The notes: generated by a model not told the origin, from the sequence alone. Positions 54,540 through 63,965 are shown, numbered from the stretch's first letter. The stretch is DNA of 64,000 nt from Nostoc sp. 'Lobaria pulmonaria (5183) cyanobiont' (GCF_002949795.1 NZ_CP026692.1:6556545-6620544), one strand, 5' to 3'. Made by a program: numbers and translations.

Positions 54540-55067
54540 TCCTCACATTCCCAGATATTTCAAAGTGGCGCTTGTGCTAATCATAAGACTTACGCAGTAT
54601 TGGCAGTGTTTTATAATTTTGCGTAAGTAGTTTTGGCAAGCAACACATCTTTCATATCCACAACAGTAATATAAATATTTATTCAGCGCACCACTGACTC
54701 TATAAGGAAAAATGTTCTAGTAGTTTTAACCTGACTCACTATAAAAATCAGCCACAATATATCGGATTTCATTTACACCAATATCTTCTCGGTCAGATTT
54801 GGAAGAAATCGTTAGTAGCAAAATACTTGTAAGTGACTCAACTTGATAAATCAATCGGTATCCAGCACTCTTACTTTTTTGGATAATACTGTTACTTTCA
54901 GCTGGTAAATAATATACGCTTCACCAATGACCGCGTACGAGTCAAGTCTGACTCTACTGACGCAGAATAAACCGGAGGAAAAGCGCAAAAAAATATTTTC
55001 CCCAGCAAGAAATGCAGTTACCGCCACCTCGGATAGCTGTTTTTTAGATCATTGAAGTCACTTTGTA
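54540..55067. other. Intergenic region with a toxin-gene remnant
   Basis: Apart from the RelE-like fragment (54726-54923) nothing codes here. It includes a run of charged, stop-rich DNA around 54920-55060. Confidence 0.5.
54726..54923 (-). pseudogene. RelE/ParE-type toxin, C-terminal fragment
   Basis: The minus strand reads LPAESNSIIQKSKSAGYRLI, YQVESLTSILLLTISSKSDR and EDIGVNEIRYIVADFYSESG before a stop. The GYRLIYQV...LLLTIxSKSDREDI...EI pattern is the C-terminal half of RelE-like toxins of type II systems. The frame is closed upstream by a stop, and neither the toxin N-terminus nor an antitoxin gene is visible. It is a decayed remnant. Confidence 0.7.
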
Positions 55068-55976
55068 TTAAGGAATAGAAACCGATCGCAATAATCGCTC
55101 AACAACAGTCCTTGAATTGCGTCCTCCTCTAGGAATAAGGCGATGGCAAAGAACATGAGGGACAAGAAATTTCACATCATCGGGAATAGCATAATCACGC
55201 CCTAATAAAAAAGCTAGCGCTTGGGCAGCCCGTTGTAATGCTAATGTGCCACGCGGACTGACACCAAGAGCGATTTCCTCATCTTGGCGTGTTGCCCGCA
55301 CCAATTCCAGGATGTACTGTTGCAAGGAGGTTGCCACTTTTACTTGAGAGCAGAGGTAACGCAATTCCTGTACTTCTGCCAAGGTAATACAAGGCTGCAA
55401 ATTAGCAACTTTTACACCATTTTGGAGATTTTGCAGCATCAAGAGTTCTTCTGCCTCAGAAGGATAGCCCAAACTTAGCGATAACATAAACCGATCCATT
55501 TGCGCTTCTGGTAGGGGAAAAGTACCTTGATACTCGATAGGGTTTTGAGTGGCAATGACAAAAAAGGGCTGAGGAACTGCACGAGAGACACCATCGACTG
55601 TTACCTGATGTTCCTCCATAACTTCCAGTAAAGCTGACTGAGTGCGGGGTGTAGCGCGGTTGATTTCGTCAGCCAATAGCACATTGGTAAAGACTGGCCC
55701 AGGCAGAAAAGTAAATTCGCCGCTTTTTGGATTCCAAATGTTAGTACCAGTAATGTCAGTTGGCAGTAAATCGGGAGTGCATTGTAGCCGTTGAAACTTG
55801 CCATCCAGTGAACGAGCTAAGGATTTAGCGAGCAGAGTTTTACCAACACCAGGAACATCTTCTAAAAGAGCATGACCACCACCTAACAAGGCGACTAGCA
55901 CTAAGCGTATTGCTTCAGCTTTGCCAACGATGGTAAGAGCCAGATTTTGTGTTAAAGCGTCGATTTTTTCTCTCAT
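55068..55976 (-). CDS. MoxR family AAA+ ATPase
   Basis: A 302-residue AAA+ ATPase. Walker A is EDVPGVGKTLLA at about residue 40, Walker B is VLLADEINRATP, sensor 1 is FVIATQNPIEYQGTFPLPEA, and sensor 2/lid is GVSPRGTLALQRAAQ. MoxR proteins act as chaperones that load metals or remodel partner proteins, often with a VWA-domain protein encoded alongside. No such neighbour is here; ribF lies upstream on the same strand with a 120-base repeat-containing gap. Confidence 0.93.
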   Translation of the reverse strand: MREKIDALTQNLALTIVGKAEAIRLVLVALLGGGHALLEDVPGVGKTLLAKSLARSLDGKFQRLQCTPDLLPTDITGTNIWNPKSGEFTFLPGPVFTNVLLADEINRATPRTQSALLEVMEEHQVTVDGVSRAVPQPFFVIATQNPIEYQGTFPLPEAQMDRFMLSLSLGYPSEAEELLMLQNLQNGVKVANLQPCITLAEVQELRYLCSQVKVATSLQQYILELVRATRQDEEIALGVSPRGTLALQRAAQALAFLLGRDYAIPDDVKFLVPHVLCHRLIPRGGRNSRTVVERLLRSVSIP

Positions 55977-56099
55977 GCGTTGTGGGGAGTGGGGAGTGGG
56001 GAAGCAGGGGAGCAGGGGAGCAAAGGAGAAGTTGCAGTAAGTTTATCCCCTTTGCACCTCTGCCTCTTCCCATGCCCAATGCCCTATCTATTGTTCCCA

Positions 56100-57164
56100 C
56101 TAAGCACTCAAAACTTCTCTAGCAACAACGCAGTCAAGTTGAATTTGTGTTTTCAGGGCTTCGATAGAAGGAAATTTTTGTTCGGAGCGCAAAAATTTAA
56201 CTAGCTGCACAACCAGTTTTTTGCCATACAAATCACCTGACCAATTGAATAAATGTACTTCCGCAGATGAATAAGTGCCGTTTACAGTTGGACGATTACC
56301 GATATTCATGACGCCCAAGTTCTCACTAGGAGCGGTATCTGATATTTCATCGAGAGTGAAAACGCGGACAGCGTAAACTCCTTGGCGGGGCACAAACTTT
56401 TCTTTTGGTAGTTGGAGGTTAGCAGTGGGAAAGCCAATTGTTCTGCCCAATTGTTGACCTTGAACGACATCACCAAGGAGGGTGTAGGGGCGTCCTAATA
56501 ATAGATTTGCGTTTTCGATGTCTCCCTGCTCAAGGGTTTGGCGGATCAATGAAGTGCTAATGCGGGCATCTTGAGTCGGAGTAGTACTGACACAATTGGT
56601 TTGGGTGGACGAATCACCTGTATAAGTTTGTAAGGGAACGATGGTAACGGGAATATTGTGCTTGGCGGCGAGTAATTGCAAATCTTGAGCAGTACCACTG
56701 CGCTTTTCGCCAAAACAAAAATCCTGCCCGATGCTAATTCGTTGGCATCGCAGTTGTTGCACGAGAATTTTTTCGACAAATTCTTCGGGGGTCAACGCAG
56801 ACAATTCTTTGTCAAAGGGTAGTAGTACCAATTGCTCTACCCCAAGCGATCGCAATTGTTGGACTTTTTCATCCAGTGGCGTTAACAAAGTCCGGGGTTG
56901 CCCCGTAAAGAACTCCTGTGGATGGGGGTCAAAGGTGACAACTGTTGAGTAGGTATATTCTGGATTTGTCAGTTGATTTTCCTTTGACTGCGGACTACTA
57001 GCTACTGACAAATGACCACCAGCGTGCAAGACTGGTTGAATTACCCTTTGATGCCCAAGATGAACACCATCAAACTTACCAAGGGCAACAGCAGTCGGCG
57101 TTAGTAGCCCTTCGCTTGAAAAAGCAACCCGCACAGAACACCCATTTTTAGACAAATTTAGCAC
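56100..57164 (-). CDS. ribF: Bifunctional riboflavin kinase/FAD synthetase RibF
   Basis: A 354-residue enzyme that phosphorylates riboflavin to FMN and adenylates FMN to FAD. The N-terminal FMN adenylyltransferase half shows VALGKFDGVHLGHQRVI, VVTFDPHPQEFF and ISIGQDFCFGEKRSGTAQDL. The C-terminal kinase half shows LLGRPYTLLGDVVQGQQLGR, TIGFPTANLQLPKEK and GVMNIGNRPTV. A Thr/Gln-rich insert (SVASSPQSKENQLTNPEYTY) follows the first motif. The total length is a little above the usual 310. It is followed by the moxR-like gene on the same strand. Confidence 0.95.
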   Translation of the reverse strand: MLNLSKNGCSVRVAFSSEGLLTPTAVALGKFDGVHLGHQRVIQPVLHAGGHLSVASSPQSKENQLTNPEYTYSTVVTFDPHPQEFFTGQPRTLLTPLDEKVQQLRSLGVEQLVLLPFDKELSALTPEEFVEKILVQQLRCQRISIGQDFCFGEKRSGTAQDLQLLAAKHNIPVTIVPLQTYTGDSSTQTNCVSTTPTQDARISTSLIRQTLEQGDIENANLLLGRPYTLLGDVVQGQQLGRTIGFPTANLQLPKEKFVPRQGVYAVRVFTLDEISDTAPSENLGVMNIGNRPTVNGTYSSAEVHLFNWSGDLYGKKLVVQLVKFLRSEQKFPSIEALKTQIQLDCVVAREVLSA

Positions 57165-57677
57165 GTGGATTCTGAGATTTTAGGTTTATTTTAGCTATCA
57201 GCAGGAAGTTACCCTATGGTAAACCGCCTTAAGCAGGACATTCACCAACTGCCCATGAGGTCTTGTGCTATCAGCCAGGGTGTTGGGTGTTGATGCCACC
57301 CCTTTTAGCTATCAGCCAAAAGCCTAACCCAAGGGAAGTCGCCCAAGATGGTTTCTTGTGCCATCAGCTTGAGAGCTAATTGCTAAGTCCAGATAACCCC
57401 AAATACCAGAGCTAAAAAGGCTCTAGTTCTTTGTTGAGACTTCAACGAGGTTTTAGTGCGATCGTCAGCCGCAATCTTAGGGTGTCAGTGGGTGTCTGGG
57501 CTGTGTTGGTGAATCTATAAAGTTTGTCCTTCTTGTTGTCGCCTCAATGCTGTGGTCGGCGCTTTGACAACTCTGGGCAGCGCTGTCTCACCGTACAACC
57601 TAACAGGGACGCTCTGGTGCTGAAAGCCTCTGATCACCAATCTAATCTAAAATCTCCAATTCCTCCGATCGCAATCT
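57165..57677. other. Non-coding region with two imperfect repeats of about 100 bp
   Basis: A GC-balanced stretch without an ORF. The motif GCTATCAGC (or GCCATCAGC) occurs four times near 57193, 57270, 57308 and 57351, alternating between a TTTTAGCTATCAGC and a CTTGTGCYATCAGC context. The area thus looks like a duplicated unit with several short stems. It could encode a structured RNA; no known RNA family was recognised. Confidence 0.55.
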
Positions 57678-58574
57678 TTAGGTAGAAAACTTGCTAACAG
57701 GAAAAGATTCTGATAAGACAGCTGAGGTCGGAACCTGAAGTACCAATCCTTCCCGTGCCATAATAGCACCAGGAAATTTTTCAGCGGCTTCTTTACCTAC
57801 ACGATCCAAAAAGTCGTCATCGTGCGCCGGATCGTGGTGGTAAATCACCAGAGTTTTGACGTTAGCAGCTTGTGCTACTTTTACCGCTTCTTGCCAGGTA
57901 GAATGCCCCCAGCCAATTTTCGGGGATTTTGGCGAGTGGTATTCCTCGTCTGTGTAGGTAGAATCGTAAACCAGAATGTCAGCATTACGAGCTAGCCATA
58001 ACACATTGTCATCGAGTCGATCGGGAAAATGTTCGGTATCAGTGATGTAAGTAGCAGCACCACCACGCCAGTTGACGCGGTATCCTATAGCTTCACCTGG
58101 ATGGTTTAAAGGTGCTGTTTCTACAGTAACTTCATCAATGTGGATTGGTTGCCCCGATCGAATATCGTAGAAATTTAAATTGGCTTGCATAATTTGCAAG
58201 GGTACGGGAAAGTTCGGGTGCAACATTTGATCGTTGAGGCGCTGTTCTATGGTAGAACCATCAGGTGCGATCGCGCCGTAAATATGAAAGTTATTCCCCT
58301 TTACAAACCCTGGTGTAAAGAAGGGAAAACCTTGCATGTGATCCCAGTGAGAGTGAGTAAAAAATATATGAGCTTCTAATGGCATTTGGCGCAACAAAGA
58401 TTGCCCCAAAACATGTAGTCCCGTGCCAGCATCGAAAACTAAGCGTTTATCGCCCGCTTGCATTGATATGCAAGGGGTATTACCGCCGTAACGAACAGTG
58501 TGTGGCCCTGGGCTGGGGATGCTGCCACGAACGCCCCAAAATTGTACGGTAAATTGATTCTCTATCCTAGACAT
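57678..58574 (-). CDS. MBL-fold metallo-hydrolase
   Basis: A 298-residue metallo-beta-lactamase-fold protein. The metal motif is FFTHSHWDHMQGFPF (HxHxDH) at about residue 72. Further His/Asp ligands lie in APLNHPGEAIGY, ATYITDTEHFP and VIYHHDPAHDD. The opening VQFWGVRGSIPSPGPHTVRY resembles the cyclic-nucleotide phosphodiesterase/RNase Z-like subgroup. It probably hydrolyses a phosphodiester or a small ester; no exosite for tRNA is evident. It stands between ribF and surE on the same strand. Confidence 0.9.
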   Translation of the reverse strand: MSRIENQFTVQFWGVRGSIPSPGPHTVRYGGNTPCISMQAGDKRLVFDAGTGLHVLGQSLLRQMPLEAHIFFTHSHWDHMQGFPFFTPGFVKGNNFHIYGAIAPDGSTIEQRLNDQMLHPNFPVPLQIMQANLNFYDIRSGQPIHIDEVTVETAPLNHPGEAIGYRVNWRGGAATYITDTEHFPDRLDDNVLWLARNADILVYDSTYTDEEYHSPKSPKIGWGHSTWQEAVKVAQAANVKTLVIYHHDPAHDDDFLDRVGKEAAEKFPGAIMAREGLVLQVPTSAVLSESFPVSKFST

Positions 58575-58850
58575 GGGTGTTGCTTGCTGGACTGAGCGGG
58601 CGATAAATGAAAGAATTGTTACTTCTTTTGTCGAAGTTTATGCTGTCTCACCGATTTTGCTAGAGGGAAGATTTCTTGGTAAAACAGCATATCCTGTTTC
58701 TGGCTGATTGTGTAAATGTGAATGAAATAGTCAGTTAGAATTTCCCAGGTTTTAGAGTGAATGTGTATCGGTTATTTCAAGATTGCCCCTACGTTATAGC
58801 CTACATTTTTCCGTGATGCATTTGAATAACCCCATTTTTGTCCTGATAAA

Positions 58851-59657
58851 CTAAATGATTCCAGGAAAATTGAATTCCCACTCCGATAATTTTTCTAATC
58901 CAGTTGCGTAAGTAAGATTGTATTGTAACGGAGTAATACTGATGTAGTTTTTACGTACAACTTCCACATCTGTAGGTACATTTTGAGGCAGATTTAATCC
59001 GCTTGGGGGTTCCACATCCTCAATTACCTCTCCGGTTAACCAGTAGTACGTTTTTCCACGAGGATCGACTCGTTTATTAAACACATCAATGTAATGCCGC
59101 GTTCCTTGACGAGTGAGAGTAACTCCGGCAATTTCTTCCCATTTGACCGCAGGAATGTTGACGTTGAGCAACATTAAATCTGGCAGAGGTTTTTGGGCTA
59201 ACTGGTCTACGAGAACTGTGGCAAACTTAGCAGCAGGTTGAAAGTCTTTAGATGTGTGACTCATAAGACTCAGTGCTATGCTGGGAATGCCTTCAATTAG
59301 ACCTTCCATTGCCGCAGAAACAGTGCCAGAATACAGAATTTCAGTTCCCAAATTTGCACCTTGATTAATACCAGAGAGAACTAAATCTGGGGGAGTTTCC
59401 AATAAAGCCCACAGCGCCAATTTGACGCAATCTGAAGGCGTACCATCACAAGCCCAAGCTTTGACAGCAGGATGAAAAATCTCTTCGACAATCTCGGCGC
59501 GAATCGGTTGGTGTAAAGTTAACCCGTGTCCAGTTGCCGATCGCTCTCGATCTGGGCAAACTACACTCACATCATGACCAGCCTCTGCCAAATAGTTGGC
59601 TAGGGTACGAATCCCCAAAGCAGAAATGCCATCATCGTTGCTAATTAGTAATTTCAT
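58851..59657 (-). CDS. surE: 5'/3'-nucleotidase SurE
   Basis: About 268 residues. The metal-binding N-terminus is [16 protein letters not shown] with the Asp pair, followed by [18 protein letters not shown] and [20 protein letters not shown] with the conserved Ser/Asn. The family dephosphorylates nucleoside monophosphates and some polyphosphates. I take the inner ATG (59657); another lies 6 bases upstream. The start region lies inside a heptamer repeat array and has no classical ribosome site. Confidence 0.95.
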   Translation of the reverse strand: MKLLISNDDGISALGIRTLANYLAEAGHDVSVVCPDRERSATGHGLTLHQPIRAEIVEEIFHPAVKAWACDGTPSDCVKLALWALLETPPDLVLSGINQGANLGTEILYSGTVSAAMEGLIEGIPSIALSLMSHTSKDFQPAAKFATVLVDQLAQKPLPDLMLLNVNIPAVKWEEIAGVTLTRQGTRHYIDVFNKRVDPRGKTYYWLTGEVIEDVEPPSGLNLPQNVPTDVEVVRKNYISITPLQYNLTYATGLEKLSEWEFNFPGII

Positions 59658-59710
59658 AGTCATTAGTCATTGGTCATTAGTTATTAGTTATTTGTTATTA
59701 GCCATTTGTC
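59658..59710 (-). repeat. Heptamer repeat array at the surE start
   Basis: Runs of CATTAGT and TTATTAG units. On the minus strand it reads ...CTAATGACCAATGACTAATG ending at the surE start codon. Positions 59662-59680 form a perfect 19-base inverted repeat with 59977-59995 at the pheS start. Confidence 0.85.
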
Positions 59711-59964
59711 AATGTCTGAGGTCACAAGCAGCAAAAAAACATTTATACTCACTAGACAGTGTGGCGGAATTTTGCTTACCTTTAAGACAAGCTGCTCAAT
59801 CCCCAAGTCTGGTGAAGTGAGATGTTAGCTGGATTTACGCGCCCGCTCTACTAGCCCAATCATCTCTAACTGATAAACAGAGGTTTGGTTTCAACCCTCA
59901 CCTTTAGCTGATGTTAATGGTATGACTGTAAGTTTATTTATCAACCAGTTCACAGCTTTTGACT
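59711..59964. other. Divergent surE-pheS intergenic core
   Basis: No gene seen. It lies between two inverted heptamer arrays and must hold both promoters. Confidence 0.5.
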
Positions 59965-60006
59965 ATAGACTAATGACTAATGACCAATGACTAATAACTA
60001 ATGACT
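59965..60006 (+). repeat. Heptamer repeat array running into the pheS start codon
   Basis: TAATGACTAATGACCAATGA and following units; the final ATGACTA contains the pheS ATG itself. It mirrors the array at surE. Confidence 0.85.
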
Positions 60007-60993
60007 AGCAATTTAGAAGCTCAACTTTTAGCACTGCGGCAGTCAGGAGAAAAAGCGATCGCAGCCGCCAACACCTTAGAACGTCTGGAGGAACTCAGAG
60101 TTAACTATCTGGGTAAAAAAGGGGAACTGGGGGCGCTGTTGCGAAGTATGGGGCAGATGAGTGCAGAGGAACGACCGAAAATTGGAGCGATCGCCAATAC
60201 AGTCAAAGAATCCCTGCAAACTAGTCTAGACCAGCAACGTGCTGCCTTAGAATCCGCGCAAATTCAAGCTTTGCTAGAGGCTGAAACTCTGGATGTAACT
60301 ATGCCGGGAATTTACAGCCCTCAAGGTCGCATTCATCCCCTCAATGGCATTATTGACCGGGCATTGGATATCTTTGTTGGTATGGGCTACACCGTGGCTG
60401 AAGGGCCAGAGATGGAAACAGATTACTATAATTTCGAGGCTCTCAATACCCCGCCTGACCACCCCGCCCGTGATATGCAGGATACCTTCTATCTGCCAGA
60501 TGGGAATCTTTTACGGACTCATACTTCGTCAGTACAAATTCGTTACATGGAAAGAGAAGAACCACCGATTCGAGTTGTGGCTCCAGGGCGAGTTTATCGA
60601 CGAGATAATGTAGACGCGACTCACTCAGCAGTTTTCCATCAAATAGAACTTTTAGCCATTGACGAGGGACTAACTTTTACAGACCTCAAGGGCACTATTA
60701 AAGTATTTTTACAAGCAATATTTGGCGATTTACCAATTCGCTTCCGCGCCAGTTATTTCCCCTTTACCGAACCCTCGGCTGAGGTAGATTTGCAGTGGAA
60801 TGGTCGCTGGCTGGAGGTGATGGGCTGCGGTATGGTCGATCCAAATGTACTTAAGTCTGTGGGTTATGACCCAGAAGTTTATACAGGGTTTGCTGCCGGT
60901 TTTGGTGTAGAACGCTTTGCAATGGTGTTACACCAAATCGATGATATTCGCCGCTTGTATGCTAGCGATTTGCGGTTTTTGCAGCAATTTTAG
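60001..60993 (+). CDS. pheS: Phenylalanine--tRNA ligase alpha subunit
   Basis: A 330-residue class II synthetase subunit of normal length. An N-terminal coiled coil ([20 protein letters not shown]) binds tRNA. The catalytic part has motif 2 around [20 protein letters not shown] with HQIE and the Phe/ATP pocket [17 protein letters not shown]. Motif 3 is [20 protein letters not shown]. It charges tRNA-Phe with the PheT beta subunit, whose gene is not adjacent (as is common in cyanobacteria). A perfect 12-bp terminator follows. Confidence 0.97.
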   Translation: MTSNLEAQLLALRQSGEKAIAAANTLERLEELRVNYLGKKGELGALLRSMGQMSAEERPKIGAIANTVKESLQTSLDQQRAALESAQIQALLEAETLDVTMPGIYSPQGRIHPLNGIIDRALDIFVGMGYTVAEGPEMETDYYNFEALNTPPDHPARDMQDTFYLPDGNLLRTHTSSVQIRYMEREEPPIRVVAPGRVYRRDNVDATHSAVFHQIELLAIDEGLTFTDLKGTIKVFLQAIFGDLPIRFRASYFPFTEPSAEVDLQWNGRWLEVMGCGMVDPNVLKSVGYDPEVYTGFAAGFGVERFAMVLHQIDDIRRLYASDLRFLQQF

Positions 60994-61062
60994 GGAAGCG
61001 ATCGCTATTCATGAATCAGGCGTTTACTAAATCTATTGCAAAAGTCAATTGGATGAAAATAT

Positions 61063-61097
61063 AACCACAGATAAATATCCATGAATTATCTGTGGTT
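61063..61097 (+). terminator. Terminator after pheS
   Basis: A perfect 12-bp stem AACCACAGATAA/TTATCTGTGGTT with an 11-base loop, followed by TT. It starts 70 bases after the pheS stop. Confidence 0.85.
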
Positions 61098-61162
61098 TTA
61101 AATAATAGACTAAGATTGATGAATTTGGTAAACTATCATTACGTAACTTTTGTTGACGTGAT

Positions 61163-61738
61163 ATGACTGCAATCACTGGCAAACATCTAAGGCTTGAGGA
61201 ATATTTGAAGTATGACGATGGCACGGATAGCCAGTATGAACTGGTGGCAGGTGAGTTAGTTGCCATGCCACCCGAAAGCCCAAAAAATGTTCAGATATCT
61301 CTTTTTTTGCTGGTAAATTTCCTCAAGTTCGTCCCGTTCAATCGGTTGAGTAACAAAGCTGAAATTGTTGTTGCTGGTTCTCGTGCGACAACTCGCATTC
61401 CTGACTTAGTTGTGCTGACGGATGACCTTGCAACAGCCTTAGAAGGTGCAACGCGATCCACAATCACTGTGGATATGCCACCTCCAGCATTAGTTGTCGA
61501 AGTTGTTTCTCCTGGCAAAGCTAACGAAGATCGGGACTATCGCTACAAACGTTCCGAGTATGCCGCTAGGGGAATTGCTGAATATTGGATTGTTGATCCA
61601 CAAATGAACAGAGTCACCGTACTGATATTAGTTGACGGGTTTTATGAAGAAACCAGATTTGCAGGAAATACTGCGATCGCATCTACTATTTTCCCAGAGT
61701 TACAGCTAACAGCAGAGCAAGTACTAAATGCTGGATAA
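61163..61738 (+). CDS. Uma2 family endonuclease-like protein (DUF820)
   Basis: A 191-residue PD-(D/E)XK-fold protein of the Uma2/DUF820 family, expanded in cyanobacteria. Signs: YELVAGELVAMPPESPKNVQ, the catalytic region RIPDLVVLTDDLA (Asp), PALVVEVVSPGKANEDRDYR (ExVSP with Glu and downstream Lys/Arg), and GIAEYWIVDPQMNRVTVLI. A nuclease role is assumed from the fold, and the biological function is unknown. It begins an accessory patch with the reverse transcriptase. Confidence 0.9.
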   Translation: MTAITGKHLRLEEYLKYDDGTDSQYELVAGELVAMPPESPKNVQISLFLLVNFLKFVPFNRLSNKAEIVVAGSRATTRIPDLVVLTDDLATALEGATRSTITVDMPPPALVVEVVSPGKANEDRDYRYKRSEYAARGIAEYWIVDPQMNRVTVLILVDGFYEETRFAGNTAIASTIFPELQLTAEQVLNAG

Positions 61739-61952
61739 AGCAATGCGGTTAAAAGGCAGACAGACGAAATGATTTTAGAGGTGCGATCGCTCAGTTTTCT
61801 TGCGTAGTTGCAGCTGAAAGAGCTTCTTTAACGTACAAAAGCCTTTCTTGAGTATAGTTACTCCATTCTATTAACTGCAATTACGATTGCTTTCGTCTCG
61901 ATTTCAGGGCAACATATCTTATAGTAAATCCTGTAATCCTAAGATACTAAAG

Positions 61953-63506
61953 ATGAATAGAAGAGATTTAATAGCTAGAGGATATCTCCCAAAAGAACTA
62001 CCTCCTCCTTTTAATACAATTTCCCTTGCTGACTTTGCTACTTGTAGTAAAATATCGTTTCCACGTTACCCTAAGAAAACTGCAAAAATTTATAGTCATA
62101 ATCATATTAGATATAACTCATTAAGAAGAAATTTAGGTATTCCAAATCCAGTATTTTTCTTAGAAATTTCTGATTTGTTAGATAGTAATTGGTCTACAAT
62201 TAATCAAATAACAAAACGTTCCAATTTTTCCAAAAGTAAGCCTACTTATACCCCCCTTCCACAGCGGGAACGTTCTATTTCACCTGTACTTGATTTCTAC
62301 TTAATTCCTGTTGAAAGAGCTAAAAATAGAATAGCAGGAAGATATATATTACATACAGACATTTCTCGATTTTATCAATCTATTTACACTCATAGTATTC
62401 CTTGGGCAATACATGGGAAATCATTGGCTAAACAACAGAGAAATGACATGACTCTTCTGGGAAATAATCTTGATAAAATTTTGAGAAATAGTCAAGATGG
62501 TCAAACGCTAGGTATTCCTATTGGGCCAGATACTTCATTAGTCATTGCCGAACTGATACTTTGTACAACAGATATAGAACTAGAAAAGCGATTAAAAAGC
62601 ACTTGTAGTTATCCATTTAAAGGCTTCCGTTATAGTGATGATTATGAGTTTGTATTTCAAAATATTTCAGATGCTGAATCAGCTTTAAGCCAAATTCAAC
62701 AGGTACTTTCCGAGTTTGAATTGACTATCAACTCTGAGAAAACCAAAATTATTGAGTTACCGTGTTCTTTGGATTCAATATGGGTTTTAGAACTATCTGA
62801 CTATAAATTTAGCGAAAGTAGGCTTACACAAATGCAAGATATTATTCGTTATTTTGATAAAGCATTTCAACTTATAAATGAATTTCCTGGGGAACCAGTA
62901 CTTAAATATGCAGTTGCACGAATTAGTAATATTAACAATCTTGACATAGAGAATTGGCCTCTTCTTGAAAGCCTTCTCTTACAGTCAATTACTATTGAAC
63001 CTAGTACTTTACGTGATTCTCTTTCAATAATTCAAGAAAAGAAGGTAAACAAATATAACATTAACTTATCCTTGCTTGAAGAAGTTATTAACTTTCAAAT
63101 CTACAGAAATGCAATACTTGGACATAGCAGTGAAGTAGCTTGGGCTATTTGGTCAGCAATGGTATTTGACTTATCAATTAACAAGCTAGCTACAGAGTCT
63201 ATTTCTAAAATGGAAGATTCTATAGTAGCAATTTTAGCTTTAAATGCACGTAAGCAAGGACAGATTAAAGAAAGTTTAGATACAAGTACATGGGAACAAT
63301 TTTTAAATGAAGATGAACTTTATGGTGAGCAATGGCTCCTTTGTTATGAAGCTAATCTACAAGGGCATTTATCTAAAGGAGTCGATTATGTATCTAAAGA
63401 TCCTTGGTTTTCTCTGCTAAAGGATAATGGCATTACTTTTTATGGAAGTAAGACTCCTTTAGTTATTCCGCCAAGCTCTACTAGTGGTCCCTCTGGTAGA
63501 TTCTGA
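61953..63506 (+). CDS. Stand-alone reverse transcriptase, UG/Abi (DRT-like) type
   Basis: 517 residues from the ATG at 61953 (MNRRDLIARGYLPKELPPPF). The RT core shows LHTDISRFYQSIYTHSIPWA (catalytic Asp at about 136), LGIPIGPDTSLVIAELIL, and FRYSDDYEFVF (catalytic YSDD at about 227-230), then LTINSEKTKIIELP (the INxxKT segment). There are no maturase, HNH or integrase parts, so it is not a group II intron protein. No retron msr/msd or CRISPR genes are adjacent. From about residue 275 on the protein is helical, like the alpha-repeat half of abortive-infection RTs. YTHSIPWA...GK fits the UG/Abi class as I recall it. Subtype not assigned. It is AT-rich without HIP1, suggesting transfer. Confidence 0.88.
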   Translation: MNRRDLIARGYLPKELPPPFNTISLADFATCSKISFPRYPKKTAKIYSHNHIRYNSLRRNLGIPNPVFFLEISDLLDSNWSTINQITKRSNFSKSKPTYTPLPQRERSISPVLDFYLIPVERAKNRIAGRYILHTDISRFYQSIYTHSIPWAIHGKSLAKQQRNDMTLLGNNLDKILRNSQDGQTLGIPIGPDTSLVIAELILCTTDIELEKRLKSTCSYPFKGFRYSDDYEFVFQNISDAESALSQIQQVLSEFELTINSEKTKIIELPCSLDSIWVLELSDYKFSESRLTQMQDIIRYFDKAFQLINEFPGEPVLKYAVARISNINNLDIENWPLLESLLLQSITIEPSTLRDSLSIIQEKKVNKYNINLSLLEEVINFQIYRNAILGHSSEVAWAIWSAMVFDLSINKLATESISKMEDSIVAILALNARKQGQIKESLDTSTWEQFLNEDELYGEQWLLCYEANLQGHLSKGVDYVSKDPWFSLLKDNGITFYGSKTPLVIPPSSTSGPSGRF

Positions 63507-63671
63507 CTTTGACAATTTGATTTAACCTCTTAACACTAGTATTTGGCGAGAAACTCTTCTGCGATCGCATCCCTTGATCAAGCGATTTTCTAGTCTGGCA
63601 AACCAGCCTGCTGCTGACCATAACTATTGGTAAACTAAAGGCAACGCCAGTTCTGCTGAGTGATTTATTCT

Positions 63672-63965
63672 ATGTTCGCTGAAACCTCCTCGCGCTACGT
63701 TACCCGTAACCCTGAAATTTTGAGTGGAGAGCCAATTATTATAGGTACTCGGACATCTGTTCGTGCCATTGTCGGTTTGTGGCGGTTGGGGATTATGCCA
63801 GAAGAAATCCTGAACCATTTGCCACATTTGACGCTGGCACAAGTGTTTGATGCCTTGAGTTTTTATCTCGATCATCAAACCGAAATTAATGAATACATTG
63901 AGCGAAACCGAGTACCCGATGAATTAATACACCCATCTGTAAAAGCTATATTGGGGACATCGTGA
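63672..63965 (+). CDS. DUF433 domain-containing antitoxin-like protein
   Basis: About 97 residues, starting at the ATG at 63672 (MFAETSSRYVTRNPEILSGE), though a GTG lies 12 bases earlier. The DUF433 core is EPIIIGTRTSVRAIVGLWRL and PEEILNHLPHLTLAQVFDAL, a winged-helix-like domain found in VapB45-type antitoxins. Its stop overlaps the next start (TCGTGA), the usual layout with a DUF5615 PIN-like toxin. It lies 165 bases after the reverse transcriptase on the same strand. Confidence 0.88.
   Translation: MFAETSSRYVTRNPEILSGEPIIIGTRTSVRAIVGLWRLGIMPEEILNHLPHLTLAQVFDALSFYLDHQTEINEYIERNRVPDELIHPSVKAILGTS

Noticed and set aside
57165-57677. Possible RNase P RNA, tmRNA, 6S or SRP RNA
   Set aside because: I looked for the conserved cores (for example GAGGAAAGTCC of RNase P RNA) on both strands and did not find them.
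61953-63506. Group II intron maturase or retron RT
   Set aside because: No maturase X, DNA-binding or HNH domain, no intron RNA domain V-like hairpin seen nearby, and no msr/msd-like inverted repeats upstream.
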